From JANQNX01 sp040217095 (GTDB lineage Bacteria; Pseudomonadota; Gammaproteobacteria; Eutrophobiales; Eutrophobiaceae): DNA of 64,000 nt. Each line of letters begins with the position of its first letter. Positions within the stretch are counted from its first letter, which is position 1. The stretch is from positions 2,294,001 through 2,358,000 of the forward strand of contig OZ245888.1 of NCBI GenBank assembly GCA_965229565.1, given 5' to 3'. This document shows positions 9,114-18,374 of this stretch, in pieces. The position numbers and the translations under genes were made by a program. The notes below the pieces were generated by a model. That model did no database searches and had not been told where the DNA came from. It worked only from the letters and a program-made list of their open reading frames with translations.

Positions 9114-10169
9114 ATGCAGAACCGTGAAACCTTGCTAACGGATAAAAGCGATGACGACTACCAGGATTATATTCTGCAGGACGTATCGCGCACCTTTGCC
9201 CTGACCATCCCGCAGCTACCTGACCCGCTACGACGCGTGGTAGCGAATGCCTACCTGTTGTGTCGTATCGCCGATACTATCGAGGATGATAAACACATGT
9301 CATCCGAGGTCAAACGTGAATTTGCCGACCGCTTTATCGAGGTCGTCAGGGGCACCCAGGACCCGGCCGCATTTGCCAGTGATATGTTCCCGCTGTTGTC
9401 ACCGACGGCAACCGAGGCCGAGCATGACCTGATTGCCAATACTGAACCGGTTATCCGCATTACACACAGTTTCAACCGCCGCCAGCGTGCGGCACTGGAA
9501 CGTTGCGTCGCCATCATGGCCGATGGCATGGCACGTTACCAGGATGCTGAAACCCTGGATGGCGTCGCCGACTTGAATGACATGGGCCAGTACTGCTATT
9601 ACGTGGCCGGCGTGGTTGGAGAAATGTTGACCGAGCTATTTTGCGATTACTCCGAAGCAATTGACCGGCAACGTGAAGACATGATGCAGCTGGCTGTATC
9701 TTTTGGGCAGGGACTGCAAATGACCAATATTTTGAAGGATATCTGGGAAGATCATCAGCGCGGCGCGTGCTGGTTGCCGCGCGATGTTTTTGCCAGGCAC
9801 GGTGTCGATATTACCCGCAAGGTACCGGGTCAGAATGAGCCGGGATTCGACGCCGCCCTGCTGGAACTACTTGGTGTGGCACACGGTCATCTTGATAACG
9901 CATTAACTTACACCCTGAATATACCGCGCGAGGAAACCGGTTTACGTCGTTTCTGCCTGTGGGCATTGGGTATGGCCGTTCTGACACTGGACAAGATCCG
10001 CCAACATCCGGATTTTACCAGTGGCAATCAAGTCAAAATTACACGGCGCAGTGTCAAGGCCACGGTCTTTATGACCAGCCTGTTTGTCAAACAGGACCGA
10101 ATTTTGCGACTCATGTTTGATTTTCATGGCAGAAATTTGCCTAAGTTCGGCAATCATGAGAAACTCTGA
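9114..10169 (+). CDS. sqs: Squalene synthase (farnesyl-diphosphate farnesyltransferase type)
   Basis: A squalene/phytoene synthase family protein of 351 residues that joins two farnesyl diphosphates head to head. The two Mg-diphosphate motifs are DTIED (54-58) and DIWED (209-213), with YCYYVAG (160-166) between them. The combination FALTIPQLP, YCYYVAGVVGEML and LQMTNILKDIWED resembles the one-step squalene synthase of eukaryotes and Methylococcus more than the HpnC/HpnD pair, and no hpnC or hpnE is adjacent. It sits 120 bp upstream of the cyclase, so it supplies the hopanoid pathway. I chose ATG 9114; an in-frame TTG at 9090 would add eight residues but is a weaker start. A C-terminal hydrophobic/basic tail may associate with membrane. 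Confidence 0.88.
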   Translation: MQNRETLLTDKSDDDYQDYILQDVSRTFALTIPQLPDPLRRVVANAYLLCRIADTIEDDKHMSSEVKREFADRFIEVVRGTQDPAAFASDMFPLLSPTATEAEHDLIANTEPVIRITHSFNRRQRAALERCVAIMADGMARYQDAETLDGVADLNDMGQYCYYVAGVVGEMLTELFCDYSEAIDRQREDMMQLAVSFGQGLQMTNILKDIWEDHQRGACWLPRDVFARHGVDITRKVPGQNEPGFDAALLELLGVAHGHLDNALTYTLNIPREETGLRRFCLWALGMAVLTLDKIRQHPDFTSGNQVKITRRSVKATVFMTSLFVKQDRILRLMFDFHGRNLPKFGNHEKL

Positions 10170-10289
10170 AAGCATTGCAACACAAGGGATAGAGGGAAAT
10201 TATTTGTCTAATAACCGGACTTTTTACCTGTAAGTAACATTCAGGATGACACGCCTCTCCGCCTACCGTACCTCACTGGATCCAGAACA

Positions 10290-12233
10290 ATGACCCTCGA
10301 TAGCCAAAACGAAACTGCCAAGTTGGAAAGCAACGAAGAAGTTCGTACATCCAACCTGTTATCGCGCATGGTTGATACGATCAGCGCCGCCAAAGAAAGT
10401 CTGCTGGCACAACAACAGGAAGATGGCCACTGGATCTATGAACTCGAGGCCGACTGCACCATTCCGGCTGAATATATTTTAATGAATCACTTCGTTGGCG
10501 ATATCGACGACGAAACCGAACAAAAGATCGCGAATTACCTGCGTGACATGCAGGACGAGGAAGGCGGCTGGCCATTGTTTACCGGTGGCAACATGGACCT
10601 GAGTTGCACGGTAAAAGCTTACTACGCACTGAAGCTTGTTGGTGACGACCCGCATGAAGAACACATGGTGCGCGCACGTAACATAATTCTTAATCATGGT
10701 GGCGCAGCGAACAGTAACGTGTTTACGCGTATAACCATGGCCTTGTTCGGCCAGGTACCATGGCGGGCAACGCCTTTTATTCCGGCTGAAGTAATCATCC
10801 TGCCAAAGTGGTTTCCGTTTCATATCGACAAGGTATCGTACTGGTCACGTACGGTTATGGTGCCGCTATTTGTACTTTGTACCATGAAGGCCCAGGCGGT
10901 GAATCCACGCGGCGTAGATATTCGCGAGTTGTTTACTGTTCCGCCCGAGGATGAACAAAATTATTTCAAGATTAAAACAGCACTGGGACGTTTCTTCCTG
11001 ATCCTTGATCATGTCGGCCGGGTAGTTGAAAAACTTGTCCCTCGCTTTGTCCGCTGTTATTCCATTCGTCGCTGTAAGCACTGGTTCCTCACCCGCATGA
11101 ACGAGGAACATGGTATCGGCGGTATTTTCCCGGCGATGGTCAACGTGTATGAATCGCTGATCGTACTCGGTTATCCAAAAGACCATCCGAAGGTTTTAGA
11201 GGCGCGCAAGGCAATTGATGCATTACTTGCGCGACGTGGTAACAGTATGTATTGCCAACCCTGTGTGTCACCGGTGTGGGATACCTGCCTGGCCAGCCAG
11301 GCCCTGCTTGAGACAGATGAAACCTGTTCTGCCGAAACCGAGCATGCCCTTGATTGGTTGGTAGACAGACAGCTGAGTGACGAACCAGGAGACTGGCGTA
11401 TCGCCAGGCCCAATCTTGCCGGCGGCGGCTGGGCCTTCCAGTACAGCAACTATTATTATCCTGATCTCGACGACACCTCGATGGTGGCCTGGGCCATGCA
11501 CCGCACCGGCAAAAGTAAGTATGCTGAACCCATAGAACGTGCGGCCAACTGGGTTGCGGGCATGCAGTCGAAAGGCGGCGGTTTCGGATCGTTCGAAGTG
11601 AATAACACCCAGTACTACCTGAACTCGATACCATTCGCCGATCATGGTGCATTACTGGATCCGCCAACCGCGGATGTAACCGGACGCTCTATCGCGCTGA
11701 TGAGTCTTGCCGACAGGAATAAATACGCACGCAATATCAGCGAAGCGATCGCCTACCTTAAAACAGAACAGGAACATGATGGCTCCTGGTTTGGCCGCTG
11801 GGGCACCAACTATATATACGGTACCTGGTCCGTGCTGACAGCACTGGAGATCGCGGAAGAAGATCCGCAACAACCCTACATACGCAATGCCGTTGCATAT
11901 CTTCAGCAAATGCAGAACCAGGATGGTGGCTGGGGTGAAAGTAACGAGAGTTATTATCCGCCGCGACATCATCGCCCCTTCCCGAGTACGTCATTCCAGA
12001 CGGCCTGGGCATTACTGGCACTGTTGGCTGTTGGCGAGGCCCACTCTGACACGGTTAAGCGTGGTATTCAGTACCTGATCGATAACCAGGGTGTAGATGG
12101 CCAATGGCATGACGAATGGTTTACCGCTCCGGGTTTCCCCCGCGTTTTTTACCTGAAGTACCATGGCTATACCAAGTACTTCCCACTATGGGCTCTATCA
12201 CGCTACCGTAACCTCATTAACGGGCACTCTTAA
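10290..12233 (+). CDS. shc: Squalene-hopene cyclase
   Basis: A 647-residue class II triterpene cyclase that turns squalene into hopene/hopanol at the membrane face. The catalytic acid motif is present as DLDD (392-395, in PDLDDTSMVAWAM; DxDD in the family). QW-type repeats are visible as MQDEEGGW (about 87-94), MQSKGGGFGSF, EQEHDGSWFGRW, MQNQDGGWGES and NQGVDGQW, in the expected spacing of the alpha-alpha barrel. Length matches bacterial SHC (630-670). It lies between squalene synthase and hpnG and is probably expressed with them. The 139-bp spacer after it contains a dispersed repeat rather than a promoter I can recognise. No sequence defect is seen. Confidence 0.95.
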   Translation: MTLDSQNETAKLESNEEVRTSNLLSRMVDTISAAKESLLAQQQEDGHWIYELEADCTIPAEYILMNHFVGDIDDETEQKIANYLRDMQDEEGGWPLFTGGNMDLSCTVKAYYALKLVGDDPHEEHMVRARNIILNHGGAANSNVFTRITMALFGQVPWRATPFIPAEVIILPKWFPFHIDKVSYWSRTVMVPLFVLCTMKAQAVNPRGVDIRELFTVPPEDEQNYFKIKTALGRFFLILDHVGRVVEKLVPRFVRCYSIRRCKHWFLTRMNEEHGIGGIFPAMVNVYESLIVLGYPKDHPKVLEARKAIDALLARRGNSMYCQPCVSPVWDTCLASQALLETDETCSAETEHALDWLVDRQLSDEPGDWRIARPNLAGGGWAFQYSNYYYPDLDDTSMVAWAMHRTGKSKYAEPIERAANWVAGMQSKGGGFGSFEVNNTQYYLNSIPFADHGALLDPPTADVTGRSIALMSLADRNKYARNISEAIAYLKTEQEHDGSWFGRWGTNYIYGTWSVLTALEIAEEDPQQPYIRNAVAYLQQMQNQDGGWGESNESYYPPRHHRPFPSTSFQTAWALLALLAVGEAHSDTVKRGIQYLIDNQGVDGQWHDEWFTAPGFPRVFYLKYHGYTKYFPLWALSRYRNLINGHS

Positions 12234-12239
12234 AAATGC

Positions 12240-12360
12240 TTTTTCCACGCGATTGCTGCTCCGGCATCGTACTCAATTCCTCATGTATACTCGATACACT
12301 CCGGTTCTCCGCGCGCTACCGACTTGCACTCACTAGAAAAAGTCGATTTTTAAAAGCGCC
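12240..12360 (+). repeat. Dispersed intergenic repeat, copy A
   Basis: Between shc and hpnG. The core runs CTCATGTATACTCGATACA (12280-12298, TGTAT/ATACA inverted repeat), then GGTTCTCCGCGCGC, then TTGCACTCACTAGAAAAA and a T-rich end. Related copies lie at 36340-36478 (opposite strand) and 62925-63085. Noncoding and roughly 110-120 bp. Confidence 0.6.
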
Positions 12361-12372
12361 TTATACATTATT

Positions 12373-13095
12373 GTGAAACACCTCGGTATCATCGCGGCCT
12401 TGCCTGATGAGGCGGCCTGTCTTGCTGCACAACCTCTAAAGGTCAATCAACCGGTGACGTTTGCACCCGGTATCAGCCTGTGCCTGAGTGGTATGGGATA
12501 TAACAACGCTTTGAACGCAGCGGCAACCTTGATAAAGCATGGATCAGAGGCACTGATAAGCTGGGGCGTCGCCGGAGCCATCAACGAAGAATTACATTCA
12601 GGTGACCTGCTGATCGCGAATAAAGTAATTACCGGTGACGGAGAGTTCCAATGCCAACAGCAGTGGCAGGAGCAGTTACTGGTCGAGCTCACATCGACCA
12701 CCTTCCGTGTTTTCAACTCCAGCCTGTACTCGGCCGATAAAATATGTGCCACGCAGCGGGACAAGCGACGCCTGTTTGAAAAAAGTGGTGCCGATGCCGT
12801 CGACATGGAGAGCGCAGCCATTGCCGGGTTGGCACAGCAAATGGATCTTGATTTTATCGTTATCCGCGCCATTGCCGATGAAGCCGTCACGACTATTCCA
12901 CCCGCAGTAACCAGGCATACAGATATGCTCGGCAGACCAAAACCAATACGCTTTGCATTCTCATGCCTGTTAAGGCCGTCGCAAATATCATCACTGCTAA
13001 TACTTGGCAGGGCTTATAAAAAGGCACTAACAACATTACAAACAGTGACACCGGATTTAAAATCCCGCCATTTTCTTTATAATACGCCAGCCTAG
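12373..13095 (+). CDS. hpnG: HpnG-like hopanoid nucleosidase/phosphorylase
   Basis: A 240-residue protein of the purine nucleoside phosphorylase/MTA nucleosidase fold. Recognisable parts are the N-terminal LGIIAALPDEAACL, the ligand loop SWGVAGAINEELHSGDLL, and the ribose-binding DAVDMESAAIAGLA with the conserved Met-Glu. In hopanoid clusters this family (HpnG) removes adenine from adenosylhopane to give ribosylhopane, and its position between shc and hpnN supports that role. The start is GTG at 12373. HpnH, the radical SAM enzyme making adenosylhopane, is not in the window and would have to be encoded elsewhere. The C-terminal 60 residues after the PNP core are less conserved. Confidence 0.82.
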   Translation: MKHLGIIAALPDEAACLAAQPLKVNQPVTFAPGISLCLSGMGYNNALNAAATLIKHGSEALISWGVAGAINEELHSGDLLIANKVITGDGEFQCQQQWQEQLLVELTSTTFRVFNSSLYSADKICATQRDKRRLFEKSGADAVDMESAAIAGLAQQMDLDFIVIRAIADEAVTTIPPAVTRHTDMLGRPKPIRFAFSCLLRPSQISSLLILGRAYKKALTTLQTVTPDLKSRHFLYNTPA

Positions 13096-13124
13096 TTTCC
13101 TGACACCATAGACCATAGCCGGCA

Positions 13125-13871
13125 ATGAAATTAACCAACGAACAAATCGAACAATTTAAAAATACGGGTTACCTGCTTGTGCGTAACCTGTATGACACCG
13201 ATACCATGCAGCAAATAACCCGCTGGACTGACGAGGTTTCGACTTACCCGGAAGTCCCTGGCAAGTACATGATGTACTTCGAGCAAAGCAAACTGGACCC
13301 GAAACAGCGAATCCTGAACCGCATGGAAGATATCGAACCTTACCATTCGGGCTTTAGTGAATTGTTTACCCGGGGTGCGATACAGCAAGTCACATCACAA
13401 CTTTTTGAAGATGAAGCCGTCCTGTTCAAGGACAAGATCAATTTCAAACTTCCTGGTGGAGACGGGTTCAAGGCTCACCAGGACGTACAGGCAGGCTGGG
13501 ATCGGTATGCAAAACTGCACATCACGGCCCTGGTCAGTATCGATGCCTCAACCATTGAGAATGGTTGCCTGGAAATGGCCAGCGGTTACCATAACAAGGG
13601 CCTGATCGGGGAACAATGGAAACCGCTGGAAGAAGACGCACTGCATTATGAATCGATTCCCACCAACCCGGGTGATGCAGTTTTTTTTGATTCTTTCGCA
13701 CCACATCGTTCGGGACCAAACCTGACCAACAAGCAACGGCGTGTGCTTTATGTCACGTATAATGCCGCGGTCGAGGGCGATCACCGTCGTCAGTATTATG
13801 ATGATAAACGTCTTAGTTATCCGCCCGATATAGAACGCGAGGCGGGCAAGGAATACGTCTTTCGTGTCTAA
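13125..13871 (+). CDS. Phytanoyl-CoA dioxygenase (PhyH) family Fe(II)/2-oxoglutarate oxygenase
   Basis: A 248-residue PhyH-family protein. The non-heme iron triad is visible as HQD (His118, Asp120) and distal His194 in FAPHRSGPN, with Arg195 or a nearby Arg placed to bind 2-oxoglutarate. Members hydroxylate lipids, CoA esters or small metabolites using O2 and 2-oxoglutarate. Here the gene lies in a plus-strand run 29 bp after hpnG and 44 bp before hpnN, which suggests a substrate in hopanoid metabolism, for example side-chain or ring hydroxylation. That is inference from context, as I know of no assigned hopanoid role for the family. Codon use looks like its neighbours, so there is no sign of recent insertion. 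Confidence 0.85.
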   Translation: MKLTNEQIEQFKNTGYLLVRNLYDTDTMQQITRWTDEVSTYPEVPGKYMMYFEQSKLDPKQRILNRMEDIEPYHSGFSELFTRGAIQQVTSQLFEDEAVLFKDKINFKLPGGDGFKAHQDVQAGWDRYAKLHITALVSIDASTIENGCLEMASGYHNKGLIGEQWKPLEEDALHYESIPTNPGDAVFFDSFAPHRSGPNLTNKQRRVLYVTYNAAVEGDHRRQYYDDKRLSYPPDIEREAGKEYVFRV

Positions 13872-13915
13872 ACCTTAAGCAAGCCAGTCGGTTTGTATAT
13901 AACAACAGGTACGGG

Positions 13916-16498
13916 ATGAAGTCACCGATAATCAGCCGATTCATCGACCACTGGGTGGAGAATGTGCAGCGTCTGCGCGTTCTTGTCATCGCCATTGCCT
14001 TTCTAATCAGCGGCTATTCCATTTACTACGTTAAAAACCATATCGGTATGAGTACCGACACCACGGACATGTTGTCCGAGGAATTATCGTGGCGTCAACT
14101 TGATATCGAGTACGAACGTGTCTTTACAGAAACACTTAATAACGTGGTCATCGTTATCGAAGCCAGCACACCGGACCAGGCCAGCGATACAGCCAAAAAG
14201 CTGTATCGGACACTAAAGGCTGAACCGGTACTGATTGATGATATTTACTACCCCCCAGCACTGCCCTATTTTCAACAATCTGCGTTCCTGTTCATGGATG
14301 AAGATGAACTGTATGACCTTGCCGATCAGCTTGCCGCGATACAGCCATTTATCGGTACGCTGCTTGAAGACAAGACCTTGCGCGGTCTGTTCGACATGCT
14401 TGGCGACGCACTACAGGCCAAAGAGGATGGAGAGGATATCGATCTCAAACCCTTGTTGACTGAAATTAACCGTGCATTGCAGGAAGAAGATTATCGTGTT
14501 TCATGGCAGCGCCTTATCAGTGCCGACAATAGCGACAGTGATATCTACCGCGAGTTTATTATCACCCAAACCAGGGAAGACCCTGACGAGTTCCTGCCCG
14601 GACAGCATGTCATCAGTTATATCAACAAGACCATTGACCGGCTGCAGCTGGAAAATGACCACACGCGTATACGACTAACCGGCGGTACTGCACTGGCCTA
14701 TGAAGAATTAAAGAGCGTGGCCGAGGCCAACGTTATCGCGATTGTGGCCTCGTTTGCGATGGTCACGATCATACTGATGTTTGGACTGGGATCGGTATGG
14801 CTGTTCTTTTCTTCTATTGTCACTCTCGTCATGGGATTGATAGCCACTACCGCCTTTGCGGCAGCAACAGTGGGTACGCTTAACCTGATTTCAGTAGCAT
14901 TCGCCGTGCTTTACATCGGTCTCGGGATCGATTTTGCAATACACCTGTGCCTGCGCTATCGGGAAGAATCCTTGAGCAATTCAGATAACCGCACTGCGCT
15001 ATCCATTGCCTTCAGGCAAATGTTTCGCTCTCTCATGTTGTGTGCATTGACTACGGCGATTGGTTTCTATTCATTCATGCCAACGGACTACCAGGGTGTG
15101 GCAGAACTGGGCTGGATTGCCGGTAGTGGTATGTTTATCAGCCTGATCTATACATTTACCCTGTTACCTGCACTACTCAGCCTGCGCCAATACCGGGCAT
15201 TTCATAATCGTAAACCCGCACATGAACATCCGGTACTGCAGCGTTTAAGCGAACTGCCCTACCGTTACTACAAGCGGATATTGCTGGTCACCAGCATGAT
15301 TATTATTGCCACCGTGTTCAGCCTGGGGCAGATACGTTTCGATAACAATACCCTGAACCTGCAAGACCCGGACAATGAATCGGTACAAACCTACCAGGAC
15401 CTGCTGGCCGACACTGATACGTCACCCTGGTTTGTGGTGTTGTTAACAAAGGATAGAAACGAGGCACAGTCATTTATAAACCAGGTAGAAGAACTGGATA
15501 TCGTCAGGAAGATAGTCTGGGTCGACGACCTTGTGCCGGTCGCACAGGAAGACAAGCTGTTTATTATTGATGAATTAAACCTGATGCTGGGTCAGCTGGA
15601 TAGCAATACGCAAACCGGCACTATTGATAATAGTGAACGTCGTGCTGCCATAGAAAGACTACTGCAGAAAATTGATGACCTTGATGCGGAACTCATGGAC
15701 CCGCAACTTGCACAGTTGCGATCCAGTCTGCAAGCACTCCCTGTTGATACGAATGCAGAACAGTTGCCGCAACTGGAACAACGGTTGCTAGTGCACCTCA
15801 ATGGACGTATTGACTCACTCGCTGCAGCACTTAATGCAAGACCGGTTGAATCAAGTGACGTACCTGAACAAATAGCCAGCCGCTGGGTAAAACAGGGTTA
15901 TTACAAGATCGAGATCTATCCCCGGGAAAACCTGAATGACAATGACGCCATGATCGCATTTGTCAGGCAATTACAACAATATAATGACAAGATAATTGGT
16001 GGACCGGTGATCAATGTTGAAGCTGGCGAAGCCGTGATAACGGCATTCCAGTCAGCCATGCTTTACGCATTGGTAGCTATCTCGTTGTTGTTGTTGATCC
16101 TGGTCAGGGTAAAGCTGGATGCCTTGATTATCCTGCTATCTGTTCTGGCCGGTGGCGTCTTCACGCTGGCCTTCATGCTGCTATTTAATATGCCATTTAA
16201 TTTTGCCAATATCATTGGCCTGCCGTTGTTGCTGGGTATTGGTGTCGATAGCGGCATTCATATCGCCAACCGTTTCCGCCAGGAACACGGTAACGGCGGC
16301 AATATCTTCATGACCAGTGCATCGAGAGGTGTGCTTGTCAGTTCCATGACCACCGTATGCAGTATTGGTAACCTTGCCTTTTCAGCACATACCGGGACGG
16401 CAACCATGGGTCTATTGTTAACACTGGGTCTGCTTGCCATGATGGTGTCCACGATGGTCGTCCTGCCCTCATTCCTGATCTGGCACAGCAAAAGATAG
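13916..16498 (+). CDS. hpnN: HpnN-type RND/MMPL hopanoid transporter
   Basis: An 860-residue RND-superfamily permease of the MMPL/HpnN branch, which moves hopanoids from inner to outer membrane. It shows the two-fold RND plan: one N-terminal helix (about 20-40), a large periplasmic domain, a five-helix block (about 265-410) with VLYIGLGIDFAIHLCLRYREE, a second periplasmic domain (about 450-700), and a last helix block with LLGIGVDSGIHIANRFRQEH. The two Asp residues in GIDFAIH and GVDSGIH are the equivalent RND helix-4/10 positions. It ends the hopanoid gene run and faces the convergent Mrp-like operon across 214 bp. No truncation is seen. Confidence 0.88.
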   Translation: MKSPIISRFIDHWVENVQRLRVLVIAIAFLISGYSIYYVKNHIGMSTDTTDMLSEELSWRQLDIEYERVFTETLNNVVIVIEASTPDQASDTAKKLYRTLKAEPVLIDDIYYPPALPYFQQSAFLFMDEDELYDLADQLAAIQPFIGTLLEDKTLRGLFDMLGDALQAKEDGEDIDLKPLLTEINRALQEEDYRVSWQRLISADNSDSDIYREFIITQTREDPDEFLPGQHVISYINKTIDRLQLENDHTRIRLTGGTALAYEELKSVAEANVIAIVASFAMVTIILMFGLGSVWLFFSSIVTLVMGLIATTAFAAATVGTLNLISVAFAVLYIGLGIDFAIHLCLRYREESLSNSDNRTALSIAFRQMFRSLMLCALTTAIGFYSFMPTDYQGVAELGWIAGSGMFISLIYTFTLLPALLSLRQYRAFHNRKPAHEHPVLQRLSELPYRYYKRILLVTSMIIIATVFSLGQIRFDNNTLNLQDPDNESVQTYQDLLADTDTSPWFVVLLTKDRNEAQSFINQVEELDIVRKIVWVDDLVPVAQEDKLFIIDELNLMLGQLDSNTQTGTIDNSERRAAIERLLQKIDDLDAELMDPQLAQLRSSLQALPVDTNAEQLPQLEQRLLVHLNGRIDSLAAALNARPVESSDVPEQIASRWVKQGYYKIEIYPRENLNDNDAMIAFVRQLQQYNDKIIGGPVINVEAGEAVITAFQSAMLYALVAISLLLLILVRVKLDALIILLSVLAGGVFTLAFMLLFNMPFNFANIIGLPLLLGIGVDSGIHIANRFRQEHGNGGNIFMTSASRGVLVSSMTTVCSIGNLAFSAHTGTATMGLLLTLGLLAMMVSTMVVLPSFLIWHSKR

Positions 16499-16538
16499 AC
16501 TGGATTGTGATTAGAGTTTAAAGCGGGATAAATTGATG

Positions 16539-16556
16539 TGTGCCATCCCTGGCACA
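16539..16556 (+). terminator. Stem-loop downstream of hpnN
   Basis: TGTGCCA (16539-16545) and TGGCACA (16550-16556) form a perfect 7-bp stem with a TCCC loop, 40 bp after the hpnN stop. No immediate U tract; a run of six T lies about 40 nt further on. A candidate 3' end hairpin. Confidence 0.35.
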
Positions 16557-16679
16557 GACCTTCCGTGACCGAGTCCCTCTCGTTTCAGGTGTTTTTTCTA
16601 TACCACTAGTCACTTCCGTGAGTGAGCAACATACCGCCTGGCTGGATATATTGCGTCTACTGAAAAAAGGATTTTGAAA

Positions 16680-16701
16680 CTGAATTTCCTACCCAATTCA
16701 G
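16680..16701 (-). terminator. Terminator hairpin for the Mrp-like operon
   Basis: CTGAATT and AATTCAG form a 7-bp stem with an 8-nt loop, 12 bp after the last stop codon of the minus-strand operon. The minus strand continues with a T-rich stretch ending in TTTTTT. A nested CTACCC/GGGTAG pairing is an alternative fold. Confidence 0.45.
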
Positions 16702-16712
16702 GGTAGATATTG

Positions 16713-18374
16713 CTAGAACAAGATATAGATCAAGCAGGTAGCAAACACGAGCAGGACCATACTCATATTGAATGCCAGCGACAGGTTGGATACCGAGCGC
16801 GTCACCAGTGCAGATGCTGAACGCAGGGTGCCCAGTTCGGCAACCAGGTGTTGGCCAACCTGGGACAGGGTTTGTAAGAAACTGATAAACAGCTGCGGGC
16901 CAAGCCTGCGGTAAAACCAGTCAAAATCAAGACTGATTGTCAGCGAGCTTTTCATGTATGGCAACATGACAAAAAATGCGAGCCCTGCGAAGAACATTAG
17001 CTGTAAATGCGTGAAGGTATGGGCAATTGTATAGGGCGCATAATTCACCGTATAAGGCAGCATGGCATACAGTAAATCCGGGAATGCCCCCAGTAAAATA
17101 CAAAGAAAAGCAAACAGGATCATTCCCAGCTGCATGTTCCAGGGTGGATCATCAGGCCTGAGGCCACTGTCTTTATGAAAGAATACGAACCAGGGAAACT
17201 TGAGACCTGCATACAGAAATGAAGCTGCCGACGCTGCCTGCAGAAGCAGCCAGACCCAGAACATATGTTCGTCAATCGATGACTGTGTAATTAGCGATTT
17301 AGTGACAAAACCGGATGTCAGTGGAAATGAAGAGATAGCCAGTGCGCCAATGATGCCGCACACGGCCGTCACGGGCATGGACTGCACCAGGCCTCCCAGA
17401 TCCGTACATTTACGCTTGCCGGTCATGTACAGCACCGAGCCCGCAGACATCAGCATTAAGGCCTTGTATATAATATGGGCAAAGGCATGCGCGGCAGCGC
17501 CGTTCAGTGCCATTTCGGTGCCAATACCGATACCACACATCATGAAACCAACCTGGTTGATTATGCTATAGGCCAGGATGCGGCGGATATCGTTTTCAAG
17601 CAGCGCATAAAGTATCCCGTAGAAGATCATAAACAGACCAATTACGATAAGTATGTCTGTACCAGGAAATCCTCGCAGCAGCACATAAACCGCTGTCTTG
17701 GTCGTAAATGCGCTTAAAAATACCATGCCACTGAAAGAGGTTTCAGGATAGGCATCGGCCAGCCATGCGGTTAACGGTGGCGCACCTGCATTAAGCAGGA
17801 AACCGCACAGGATTAATACCGTGGCCAGGGAGTCTGCCTGCATGGCGTTGAACTCAATCGATCCTGTCTGCTGCACATAGGCCGCAATACCGGCCATTAG
17901 AATCACACCACCAAGCAGATGTACCACGATATAACGCATACCTGCACGACGTGATGACTCTGTTCCTGTTGACCAGATCACCAGCGTGGATGCCAGCGCC
18001 ATCAACTCCCAGAAGATAAACAACGTGATCAAATCACCAGCCAGTACGACAGAAATCGATCCCCCGGCATAGATAAATGCCGCCGATAACTCGATCGATC
18101 TCGCCTGCTTGCAGCAGTAAAGGCTGCCGGTGAATACCATTAATGCAAACACAGTGATAAACAAGCGGCTTATAGAATCCATGTAGATCATGGATAACTC
18201 AAACCCAAGGTATTCAACGCTGCAGCTGTTACCGGGAGACATGGACCAGGTGCTGGCCAATGCCAGTAACGGGATAATCAATATAAAAACTGTGCGCGCT
18301 GTGCCCTTGAAAAGGGGAATGAACAATCCTGAGAGGATTAACAGCAAACCGGGATGCATCAAACTACATATCAT
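16713..18374 (-). CDS. Mrp/NuoN-like proton-translocating subunit (third MnhD-like copy)
   Basis: A polytopic membrane protein of about 553 residues with 12-14 predicted helices, in the NuoL/M/N-MrpA/D superfamily of ion-pumping subunits. The TM5 glutamate is kept (TLFIFWELMALAS), and a lysine is present in SAFTTKTAVYVLLR, but the TM7 lysine of MrpD/NuoM is replaced: the motif reads LLNAGAPPLTAWLADAYPE. A long C-terminal extension follows the 12-helix core. It is the last gene of a five-gene overlapping operon. I favour ATG 18374, which has AAGG 8 nt upstream; ATG 18383 is possible. Often annotated as Na+/H+ antiporter subunit D, but its ion and partners are not established by sequence. Confidence 0.75.
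   Translation of the reverse strand: MICSLMHPGLLLILSGLFIPLFKGTARTVFILIIPLLALASTWSMSPGNSCSVEYLGFELSMIYMDSISRLFITVFALMVFTGSLYCCKQARSIELSAAFIYAGGSISVVLAGDLITLFIFWELMALASTLVIWSTGTESSRRAGMRYIVVHLLGGVILMAGIAAYVQQTGSIEFNAMQADSLATVLILCGFLLNAGAPPLTAWLADAYPETSFSGMVFLSAFTTKTAVYVLLRGFPGTDILIVIGLFMIFYGILYALLENDIRRILAYSIINQVGFMMCGIGIGTEMALNGAAAHAFAHIIYKALMLMSAGSVLYMTGKRKCTDLGGLVQSMPVTAVCGIIGALAISSFPLTSGFVTKSLITQSSIDEHMFWVWLLLQAASAASFLYAGLKFPWFVFFHKDSGLRPDDPPWNMQLGMILFAFLCILLGAFPDLLYAMLPYTVNYAPYTIAHTFTHLQLMFFAGLAFFVMLPYMKSSLTISLDFDWFYRRLGPQLFISFLQTLSQVGQHLVAELGTLRSASALVTRSVSNLSLAFNMSMVLLVFATCLIYILF

Noticed and set aside
11140..11667. A 175-codon minus-strand frame opposite the cyclase gene
   Set aside because: Antisense to strongly conserved squalene-hopene cyclase coding sequence; composition is that of a shadow frame.
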